A stretch of DNA of 64,000 bases from Chthoniobacter flavus Ellin428 (GTDB lineage Bacteria > Verrucomicrobiota > Verrucomicrobiia > Chthoniobacterales > Chthoniobacteraceae). The stretch's first letter is position 1; each line of letters begins with the position of its first letter. Positions 22,888 through 34,800 of this stretch are shown piece by piece. The notes beneath the pieces are model-generated. The model was not told the DNA's origin. It saw only the letters and a program-made list of their open reading frames with translations, and searched no databases. Location: contig NZ_ABVL01000011.1 of assembly GCF_000173075.1 (NCBI RefSeq), forward strand, positions 151,889 to 215,888, given 5' to 3'. The position numbers and the translations under genes were made by a program.

Positions 22888-25800
22888 ATGTCCCAGAAAT
22901 TACGCACTTCCACGAGGCGGCGCATCTCGCCCCAGTTCATCAGAAGGCTGTCCTCCTGGCTCGTTCTCTCCACGGGACTGACCCTCGCCGCTTCCGCCAC
23001 GGCCAAGGCAGCGAGCTATTATTGGGATTCGGACGGCAACGCCGCGGGCAATGCCATTACTGGCGCCGGCTTGGGTGATACCACTAACCCGTTTGTCTGG
23101 GATACCACTACACCGCTCCTGAATTGGTGGGACGGTGCGGGTGCTTCGGACGTGGCCTGGACGAATTCCTTCGCCAACACCGCCGTTTTCACCGGCACTC
23201 CCGGCACGGTGACGCTCAACAACCCGATCGCCGCGGGCGCACTGACTTTCAACGTGAGTGGATACACGATCGCGGGGAATACGTTGACGCTGGGTGGGGA
23301 CTCGGTGATCGATGTGGCGAATCTTGGAGACCGGGAGACAATCAGCTCAGTCATCGCGGGGACCGATGGCTTGACCAAGACGGGCGATGGCACGCTGGTG
23401 CTGACGAATAATGCAAATAGCTTTTCGGGCGACGTGGTGATCAACGGTGGCAGCGTCGTAATTACGGGCCCCAGCCAGCTCGGCACCGGCACCACGACGA
23501 TTTCGATCGGCGGTATCGCCAATACGGGGAACCCAGGCTTCAGCGGCGGCCAACTTGTGCTACAGGGAGCCGGCGCAGGGATGATACTCAGCCGCGACAT
23601 CAGTGTTTCTGGCCGCGGTCCAGGTGCTGCAAACAACAGCGGCGGCCTGATCAGCATCGGCAACAATACCATTAGCGGTCACATCACCGTCGGCGGGCCT
23701 GCTTCGCAGGGCAATATCGTGGCCACGCACGGTATCACCACCATCACCGGAAACGTCCAACTCGGCAACAGCACCACCCAGACCTTCTTCGGCAACGGCA
23801 ACTTTATCATTTCCGGGCAGGTCACCGGCTTCGAGGTTGCCAACGATCGTTTTGCCAAGTCGGGGACCGTCGTGTCGACCACCCTGTGGCTGCAAAATAC
23901 GGCCAACAACTTTGCGGAATCCGTCCGCATCGACAGTGGCACGGTGCGCGTCTCCACCAATAGCGCCCTCGGCAACAATACCAGCACGCAGGCGGTCGAT
24001 CTCAACAATGGCATCCTGGAAGTCCGGACCGATACTCCCGGAGTGGGAGATGCCGACTTTTCGGCCAGAAAAGTCTTCAATCGCGACAACACCAACACTG
24101 GCATCTTTGTCAGCCGTGATATTAACGGAAGCGCGATCAATCAGACGGTGACGTTTGGTGAAACGCGTGCGACCGGCACAAATACCAATTTCCGGATCAC
24201 CGGACGGGACGGATTCAATGTGACTCTCACGGGGCTGAATAGCTCTGCGACTGGTATTATGGGGCAGGGTGGTTCGAACAGTGCGCTGATTGAAAACAAC
24301 TCGAGCGGTTTGCTGACCCTCGCGACATCCAGCCTCTGGAACCAAGGCGATGGCACGGCTCGCACGTTGACCATTCAAGGAAATGGCGACACCCTCCTCA
24401 CTGGCAATATCACTCGCACGGGAGGTGGCGCTCATATCGTTACCAAGGCGGGGTCGGGGACTTTCACCATTCAAGGAACCGCCAGTACCTTCATCGGCAG
24501 CTTCAACGCCAATGGCGGCACCACGACGATCAATTCCTTCGGAGCGATCAACAACGGCGCGAGTGGCGCCTTGCAGCTCAATGGCGGAGCTTTGAATTAC
24601 ATTGGGACGGATGGCACAGGCGCGGGCGAGACCACCGCGAAATCCATCAACCTGACTGGCACCACTGGCTCGGGCATTATTCTCGCGAACCAAACGGGCA
24701 CCAGTCCTTCGGCGCTGATCATCGCCAATGGCGTCGCGGCCACCGGAGCGGGAGTCAAAAGCTTGTTCCTTGGCGGCAGCAGCACGCTAGCCAATGAGAT
24801 TCAGGGCGTCATTCAGGACAACACCGGCACCAACAAGACGTCCCTCGTCAAGATTGGCTCCGGCACATGGCTCTATGATCCAGCCGCATCCAGTTATGTG
24901 ACCACGGCTGCGACCGGTGTCACCACCACGGGTGGTGGTGCGGCGCAGTCCAATAGTTTCACGGTCTCCTCCACGACAGGTTTGGTGGTGGGCGAAACGG
25001 TGACGGGTTCCAACGTCCCGGGCGCTTCGATCATCACAGCCATCAACGGCTCGACGGTCACGATTAATAACGCGATCGGCACCACGGCCGTGGCCAGCGG
25101 TACCGCGCTGACCTTCGGCACGATCAATAACTTCACTGGCAGTGTGACCGTGTCGGGCGGCACCCTTCAGGTCAAAGCCACCGCTGGCAGTGGTAATGGC
25201 TCGGATGTTATCAACAACACCTCGGCGCTAATCTTCAATGTCGATACGCTGAATACCAATCAGGTGGCGGGCGGGACTTTTGAATATCAAGGTTTCAGTG
25301 GCGTAGCGTCGACCGAAAGCCTTGGCGCGCTAACTCTCACCGCAGGTGCGGGTACGATCAAGGTCACGCCCGGCGCGGGTGGCACGGCTGCTTTGATCTT
25401 CAGTTCGACGGGCGCGGTGGTCCCCGGAACGGGCGCCAATATCCTCAGTACCGGAACGGTGAATGTGACCGGCGCGTCCGGTTTCCTCAATGGCCATACC
25501 TACTTCAATGGGGGTGATTTTGCATATGCCGACGCAGGCGGCACCTTGCGCGCGCCGGTCTATGGCACGGACTCCGGTTTTAGCGCGGTCGATACCATTG
25601 CGACCAACACCCATGTGGCGCTTTCGACCAGCCAGGCGCTGCCTTCCTCGATGACGTTGAAAAGCCTTAAACTGACTGGCGCCGGGACCGCGCTCTCGCT
25701 GAGCGCGGGGCAAACTTTGACGTTGAACAGTGGCGTCGGCGTATCCAGCGGCATCCTGGTTTCGGGGGGTAATGCGGTCAGTATTACTGGTGGGACGGGT

Positions 25801-28800
25801 CTGACGGCGGGATCGGTGACAGCAGGTGGCGGCGCCACCACCAGTGGCAGCGCTACCGTGACGGTGACCAGCACCGCGGCCCTGTTAGCCGGCATGGCGA
25901 TTAGCGGCACCAACATTCCGGCGAACACCGTCGTGATGTCCGTGTTGGACGGGACTCACTTGGTGCTGAACCAGAGCGCGACGGCTACCACTTCCAGCAT
26001 CACCTTTACGCTCGGCAACGATCTCGTCTTCCGGACCGATTCGGCCAGTGATGTGCTGACGCTTTCGACACCGATCACCAGCAGCACCACCTTCGGCATT
26101 ACGAAAAATGGCGCGGGCACCTTGGTCTTGGGCGGATCCAACGCTCAAGGAGGCACGACCACCGTCAATGAGGGCATCCTGCGACTTTCGGGCAGCGGCA
26201 CGGTCGGAACGACCAATGTCAACCTCACCATCCGTCAGGACGGCACCTTTGATCTCAATGGCGTCAATGTCGGCACTGCGGCTTCGGGGACGAGCTCGGT
26301 GAACGCGCTGAACGGCTCCGGCGTAATCACAAATAGTGCGGCGAGCGGGACTGCCACCCTGCGATTCGGCAATAATAATGCGGGCGGCGTTTTCACCGGC
26401 TCGATTCAGGACGGTGCCACGGCGCAGGTGGCGCTGGTGAAAGCCGGCACGGGCACAGTAGCGCTCACCGGAGCGAATACCTTCACCGGCCCGGTGACGA
26501 TTCTTGGAGGCAATCTCGATATTCCCAACATCGCCGACATCGGCGTGGCGAGCGGGATTGGCACGGGTGACGCGACCAATAATGCTACCAACGCCGCCAG
26601 CCTCATCTTGAACGGTGGCGCGTTGCGCTACGTGGGCACGAATTCCGGCGGCGCGGTCACCGCAACCCAGACGCCGTCCGTCAGCATCAATCGCCTCTTC
26701 ACGCTGGCTGGCAATGGCACCATATCCTCCTTTGGCAGTTACGGAAATGTCACGGCATCGCGCGGCGCCAACAATGCCGCGCTTATTTTCAACAACACCG
26801 CCGACGTGGCCTTTAGCGGCGCCGGCACGCGGAGTCTCACCCTCGATGGCGACTCCTCGGGCGATAATGAAATCCGCATCCACCTCACGGACAACCCGAA
26901 TGCAGGTGAAGCGCTTTCGCTCAATAAAACGAGCACCGGTCTGTGGATTTTGAACCCGCTGACGCCCAACACCTATTCGGGAGTCACGACGATCAGCGGC
27001 GGCGCGTTGCAGGCGACGGAGGGAGCTGGCCTGCCGGTAGGCAGTAACCTATTGCTGAGCGGCGGTGTATTCCAGACTGCGGGCACTTTCAACCGCGGCT
27101 TGGGCACCGGTGCCGGACAATTTCGTTTCGTGGCCAACGGCAATGGTGGCTTTTCTTCGAGCACGTCCAAATTGACCGTCGATTTCAGCGGCTTGGGGAC
27201 GCCGGTGTGGGGTTCCACAACCAACTTCCTTGGCGCCGGTTCGCTCATCCTGAACAATCAAAGCTCTCTCGCAGATGTCGAGGTGAAGGGGGATTTCGGT
27301 CTCGTGCCGGGAGCTGCTGCGACCCCAACGATCAGCACGGCGAGTGGCAACGCGACGATCACGATCACCAGCGGCAACACCAATGGCCTGACTGTAGGGC
27401 AGGCGATCACCGGCACAAACATTCCTGCCGGATCGTACATCAATGCCATTAACGGTTTGAACAGCATCACGATCAGTCAGAACGCGTCCGCGAGCGGCAC
27501 GGGCATCGCCGCCACGATCGTGGCTGGCGGTTATCGCCAAATTCAGGTGGATGACAACAGCAGCACCGGCCTCGATTTTGCGACGGTTTCCGGCGTGATC
27601 AGTGGCACGGGCGGCCTCAGCAAGATCGGCGCGGGTCCCCTGATCCTTGGCGATGCCAATACCTACAGCGGCAAGACGGTCATCCGCCAGGAGTCGGTCT
27701 TTGTCACCTCCATCGGCGCCGCGGGCGCCACGTCATCGAGCTTCGGGACCAATGTCGCCGGCGGTATAGTCGAACTCGGCAACCCGGGCAGCACCACCAC
27801 GGTGAACCTGCTGTATGTGGGGCCCGGCGAAACGACGACGCGCGAGATCGATTTGACCGGCACGACCGGCACCCGGCGCATCGATTCCAGCGGCAGCGGC
27901 CCGCTGATCCTGACCAACCTGCAAAACACCACGGCCAACTCGGTCAACACCACCGGAGGCGCCAAAACTCTGGAACTCCACGGCACAAATACCGACTACA
28001 ACATGATCACCTCGGTGCTCATGGATAACGCCGGAGCGCTGACGGTGACAAAGGCGGACGGTGGCATCTGGATTTTGAACCCAACGAGCGCGAATACTTT
28101 TACCGGTAACATCAATGCCAATGGTGGCTTGCTGGGCTTGACGGCCAACGGTATCGGCGCGGCGGGTAATGTGACGATCAGTAACGGCGGTATTTTCGCC
28201 TACGGCGGAGACCTCACGACGAGCACAAACTTCGTTCTTGCGAACAACTCGACGGCCGTGTTTGCCGGCAGCAATAACATCACGCTGAACGGTACACTTA
28301 CCAAAGCTGGCGGGGCGAACGACCAGACTTTTAGTAATAACCTCGAGAATGGCGCCGTTTTGACGATTAACGGCAATTTCATCGATGCGGAAACCGGGGC
28401 CAGCACCACCCGCGTGGTCAATATACGGGGATATGGATCGACGGTCTTTAATGGGATCGTCCAAAACAATTCGACGTCGGGTACGACTAACAAGCTCAAG
28501 CTCGATATTCGGCTTTCGGACGACGGGTCGGTTACGCTCGCCGGCGACAATAAAGGCGCCGCTCTGGGCTTCACCGGCGGTATTTTGCTCGGGCAAGGCA
28601 CATTAATTGTTGGCCACACCGGAGGCCTCGGGCCGGTCGCCAATGTTATCCAATTGGAAGGCGGCGCCTTCACCTCGACAGTCGACTTGACCGGAACAAA
28701 CGCGGTTCAGAACAAGGTTTCCCTCCAAGGCGACCAGGTTACTATCAACGGCAGCCAGAGCATCGAGTTTGCCGGTATCGTGGACGAGAACGGTAACCGG

Positions 28801-31800
28801 TTTCTCCGCAACGAGTTGACCAGTGGCGCCACGTTGACGCTTTCGGGGACGATCAACCTGAGCTCCGATACGAACGCGCGCACTCTGACGCTGCGTGGCG
28901 CAAGCGACATCGTGGTCTCCGGCGTAGTGGCTAATGGTGCAGCAACCTCAGGCGGCCTCGCCTATTCCGGTCTCAGCACCCTGGCCTTGACCAACGCAAA
29001 CACCGCCACCGGCGCGTTGACCGTCAATCGAAACGAGATCGTCTTGAGTGGAAATGGCACATGGAGTGGCTCCGTTACGCTGAATCCGATTGGCACCGTG
29101 ACGCTGGATAACAGCGGCACCAACCTGGAGCGCTTGAGCGACACCGGGACCGTCTTCGGCCAGGGCGGCACCTTGAATATCATCGGCGCCGCGGGAGGCT
29201 CTGCTGAAACCGCGGGGGCATTGACGCTGAACAGCGTGCAGACCTACATCACCACCTCAGGCGGGAACGTCGCGCTCACTTTCGCTTCGGTGAGTTTCGC
29301 GAACCCCGGATCTTCCCTGAACCTCAGCGGCATCTCGAATCTCGGCGTGGACAACCAGGTGAAGTTCACCACCGCTCCCAGTGGCGCTGCGTTCGTCTTC
29401 AACGGTGTCATTCCGCGCATCTTTCTCGGCGGCACCGATTTTGCGAAGTATGACGCGACCAACGGCGTGGTAGCGCTGGTCCCGGGCGACTACAACCTGG
29501 GCAATAACCTGAATACCGCGGCGGCCACGGACACGCTCGATTTGACGGCGAGCAGCAGCATCACCTCGAATCGCACCATCAATGCGTTGAAATTGGATGG
29601 CAATGGGTTGAGCGTGGGAGGCAGTACCGGTGCCCGGCTGACGATCACCTCGGGCGGCCTCATCAATACGGGCGGCGACAACAGCCTCGATGCGCAGTCC
29701 GCGATTTTCACAAACACGCCCATCTTCCAGATCCAGGCTGGCACGACCTTGACGGTGAATAGCGCCTTGCTGGGAAGCACGAATTTCATCAAGTCCCTGC
29801 CCGGCACGCTGGTCTTCAACGCACCGAGCTTCGTGACCGGCACGTACAATCTGCTCAATGGCACAACGCAGTTGGCAGCGGGCGGCTTGAACACCTTCTT
29901 CCCCAACCAACTCCTGAACATCAATAATGGCGCGGTGCTGGATCTCAATGGCGGCACGCAGTATGTGGCACAGCTTTCGGATCCCGGCATTCTGCCGGCC
30001 GCCGGCGGCTCGATTACGACCAGCACCGGCACGGGCACGATTGTCACCAATATGGCCGCCAGCACCACGTTTGCCACGACGATCGATGGCAGCGTGAACC
30101 TGGCGCGGGTGGGTGGCAATACCCTGACCCTCGAGAGCGTCAACACCTATACCGGGGCCACCACGATGATGGGTGGAACCCTTCAGCTCCAGGATGACGC
30201 GACCATTCTCAATACCTCGAGCATCGATTTGAATGCCGCGACCCTGCTCCTGAACAACAACAGCAGCCTTCAGCGGGCCGTTTACGATCGGGTTGGAGAC
30301 GCGACGCCCATCACGCTTCGCGACGGCACGATTCAATTCAACGGCAAGGTGTCCGATCCTTCCACCGAGACGATGGGCGCCGTCACTTCGGCCCAGGGCG
30401 CCAACACCATTTCGGTCAATACCGGTGGCACCGGCACCGCCGGCGCCTTTACTTCCGCCGACGTGACTTTTGCCAGCCTCACCCGGCTGGCCGGAACCAC
30501 GGTTAACTTTACCGGCTCGAATCTCGGGAGCGAAGGCAACAACGCGCGCATTTACTTTACCACGCCGCTGACGACTTATGCGGGCGGAGTGCTCGGTGGA
30601 TGGGCGATCGCCAATTCGACGGATTACGCAGCCTATAACACGACCGATGGCGTCGGTGTGGTCGGCAATGGCGGTTTCGCCGGCTACGATAACACCTTCG
30701 GCAGCGGAAAAATTACCAACCTGGGTACGCTCGAACTCGCCCCGCTGACGACCACAGTCTCAACCAACACGACCAGCGCGCTGTTGAAATTGAGCGGTAA
30801 CTTCACGAATAACATTGCCTTTGCTACCGGCTCCGAGGTGCTGAACCTGGAACTCGGCGGTATCCTGCGCAGCAACAATGTCTTCGACACCAGTATCGGC
30901 ACCGCAGCCAGGCGCGGCGTGATCACCGCTGGTGGCAACGAAATCAGCGGCACACGCGATCTGGTCATTTATAACAACGCTACTGGCAACCCGACCTTCG
31001 GCGGCGGGGCTACTACGAGCGGGACGAGTGTGATCACCATGAGTTCCACCCAGGGACTTCAGCCCGGCATGACGATCACGAATGGTGGCCTCCCGGCGGG
31101 AACGACTATCGTGTCGGTGGATAGTCTTACGCAGGCCACGGTGAGTCAAAATGCGACGGCGACGGCGACCAGCCAGACCTTCACCGGCGGCGCGTTCGTG
31201 CTCGGCGCCACCGCTCTGGGTTCGCCTTCCGTGACGATGAACTCCACGACGGGCATTGCTCCGGGGATGACGATCACGGGCACCGGCATTCCAGCGGGAA
31301 CTTATGTGATCTCGGTGGACAGCGCCACCGGACTTACCCTGAGCCAGAATGCCACGGCGAACGGCAGCGCCCTGACATTTACTCTCGGGGTGAGTAACAT
31401 GATCATTAATTCGGTCATTGAGGACAATGGTTTCGGTAACCAGGTACGGCTGGTCAAGTCCGGCGCCGGTGTCCTCAACCTCTCCGCGAATAATCTCTAC
31501 ACGGGCGGCACAGTCATCGACCAGGGCACCGTCAATCTGATCGGCAGCGGGGTGGTCATCCCGGCGGGCGGCCTCCTCATTGGCGGCGCGACGCTGGTGG
31601 AAAATACCAACGGTGGCCAAATCGACCCGAGCAACGTCGTGACCATCCGGCGCAGTTCCACGCTGACCCTCGCCGGTAATAACACGCTCGATAGCCTCAT
31701 TTTCGACAATAATGGCGGCACCGGTAACCCGACGGTGAATATCGGCGGAGGCAACACGCTGACGCTGACGAATTCCGCGCCCTTGACGGTCACCAATGCG

Positions 31801-34800
31801 GATGCGCTAACGGTGCCCACGATCAGCGCCGGCACCCTGGCTCTGCCCGCCGGCCTCAATACGATTAGCGTACAGGGTCCTACCGTGGGCGGGGTCCTTT
31901 ACACAAAAATCAGTCCTTCGCTAAACATTACGTCGGTCATCACCGGCCCGGGCACGAGCATAAACAAGACCGGGACCGGCGTCCTGCAGCTCAGCGGCCA
32001 GAACACTTTCGTCGGCCTGACGGTGAGCGACGGCGGCATTTTGATCAGCGGTAACAGCACGCCTGTCCAAGGCGGAGGCGGACTTGTCAGCGGCCCTCTG
32101 GGCGCTGGTTCGGTTTCCATGGCCGCGGGGACGACGCTACTGGTGGATGGGAGCCGCACGATTGGCAATGATGTCAACTTCGCCGGCACGCCGACGTTTG
32201 ACAGCACGGCGAACACCGCCTGGACGCTGACGCTCAATGGCGCCCTCAGCGGCGCGTGGCTGACACCGACCCCCACCGTCCAGATCAACAACCCATTCCT
32301 CACCGTCGCGCTTCTTGGCAAAATCCCGAACATCGGGACGATTACCTCATTCAATAAGACGGGCTTGGGAACATTGGTCTTCAATTCGACCGGGTACACC
32401 GGCGACTTCAATGCCACCGCTCTCGGCAATCCGAACCAGATTCAACTTCTGAACGACGGGGACGGGACCGGTTCTGTGGAGACCATCAGCCTCGGGAATG
32501 CCATCTTCGATCCGGGCATCGTCGGCACCGTCGTCGTCGGCCGCGCGGGCGGCACGGCGCCGTACACGCAGGCGCAGAACAAAATCATCGCACCGGCGAG
32601 CGTCTCGAATATCGAAACGGGCCTGACGGTGACGAACAATAACGGCTACGGGCTGCAGGTTTCGCAAGACGGTGTGCTCGCCAACCCGACTTTTACCGTT
32701 GCGAACGCAACCAACTCGAATGTGACGCAGGGTCTCTACCTCACCGGGAATCTCACCGGCACTGGCTTCACCAAGAGCGGCAACGGCACTTTGGTCCTGG
32801 GCAATCCCGTCCCGTCCCACAACACCTTCACCGGGAATATCCAGGTCAACCAGGGCGTGCTCTCCGTCGCTAGCGATCTCGAATTGGGCAATGCGGCCAA
32901 CGAGGTGGTGCTGAGTCCGAGTACCGGCGCGGCGACCCTCCGCGCCACGGATGACATCACCACCAGCCGGGTCATCTCGCTGGCGAACACGGCCAACGTC
33001 CGCTCCATCGAAGTGGTCGGCGGCAAGACGCTGCAATTGAATACGGCGTTTGATCTCAATGGCTCGGGTGGGATATCCGCCTCGCTGGCCAAGAACGACC
33101 AGGGCGTGCTCGTCCTCAACGCGGCCAATCCCACGTGGGCCGGCCAGCTCTCCATCCTCGGCGGCGCGGTCCGTGTTTCGGCCAATGGCGCCCTCGGTAC
33201 GGGGGCAACCCAGGTGCTGTTGACTGGCGTGTTCGACGCTGCCCTGCAGCTCTCCGGCGGGGTCACCGTGGCGAACCCGATCAATCTCAACAACAGCGCG
33301 ACCAACCTGACCACCGGCGGCGTCAATTCCCAGGGCCAGCTGCAAAATTTCTCCGGCACGAACACCTACTCCGGCGCTATCACCTTGAGCGCCGACGCGA
33401 GCATCGGTTCCAGCTCCGGCACGTTGAACATCACCGGTGGCATCAGCATGGCCACCACCACGGCCCGCGCGCTGTTTTTCCTCGGCGATGGCAATATCAC
33501 GATCAGCGGGACGTCGCTGACGGGCGGTGTGGGCGCCTCGTGGCATCGCATCGAGAAAATTGGCAATGGCACGCTGACCATCACCAATGCGAACTCGGTG
33601 ACATTGACGGGGGACCTATTCAAGATCCGTGCGGGCACAGTCGTGCTTTCCGGCGCGGGCACCTTCACGGGGTCGACGCTCGGTAACATCGTGGAGCAGG
33701 GCGCCACGCTGGACGTGGACAACAGCGGCACCGCGATCACCAACCGCCTCGGCGATCGTATTCTCACCATGGCCGGCGGTTCGTTCAACTACACGCTCAA
33801 TACGACGTCCGCCAACTCGGAAGCGTTTGGCACGACCACCTTCAATTCGGGTGGCAGCACTTTCAATGTCGTCCAGAATGGCACCCAGAATAGCACCATT
33901 ACTTTCTCCACCCTGGCTTTCGGGGCGGGTGGCACGGTGAATTTCACCGGGGCGATTGGCACGAGCACGAACAAGATCATCGCCTCGACAGCGCCAGCCT
34001 TGACCCCGGCCGGCACAGGCATTCTGCCGCGGGCGACGGTGAATGGAAACGAGTTCGCCACTTATAACGCGACCACGGGCCTTACCGCCTTCTCGGGTTA
34101 CGCGGCGGCGACGAACATCCTCAGCGCGGGCTCGACCCAGACTTTCAAGGCGACCAGCACCACGGCGAATTCACTGACCGGCAATCAGACGCTCAACGCG
34201 CTGACTCTCACCAGCGGCACCGGCAGTGTGAATGTGGGCGGCTTGTCGGGATTGACTCCGACGACGCTGACCCTGACCAGCGGCGCCGTCCTGGCCAACG
34301 GCACCGGATCGGGCTCCACTCTCTCGGTTCCTGTCGTGGCCGTGGGTGGTGTGGAGGCGATCCTCCATGTCGCTGCCGGGCAAACCCTGAATGTCTCCAG
34401 CGCCTTCACCGGCACCGCGGGCATGACGAAGGCCTTGCCGGGCGTGCTCAATCTGAACAGCCAGCAGTTCGTCAGCGGTAATACGACGGTCAATGCCGGC
34501 ACGCTCAATCTTCTCGGGGGCACCAATACCCTCCTCCCGGGGGCGGGACTCGTCGTGAATTCCGGCGGGACTGTGGATCTCAATGGCAATGCGCAATACA
34601 TCGGCACCCTGGCCAGTCAGGATGCGGCGGTCGGCGCCGGTGTGGGCGGTGGCATCATCACCTCGTCCGTGCCCGGAGCGACCCTCGCCACGAATACGAA
34701 CAGCAGCTTTGGAGGACAGATCACCGGCAGCATCTACTTGGCGAAGGCGGGCGGCACACTCAACCTGCTGAACGTCAATACCTACACCGGTGGCACGCTC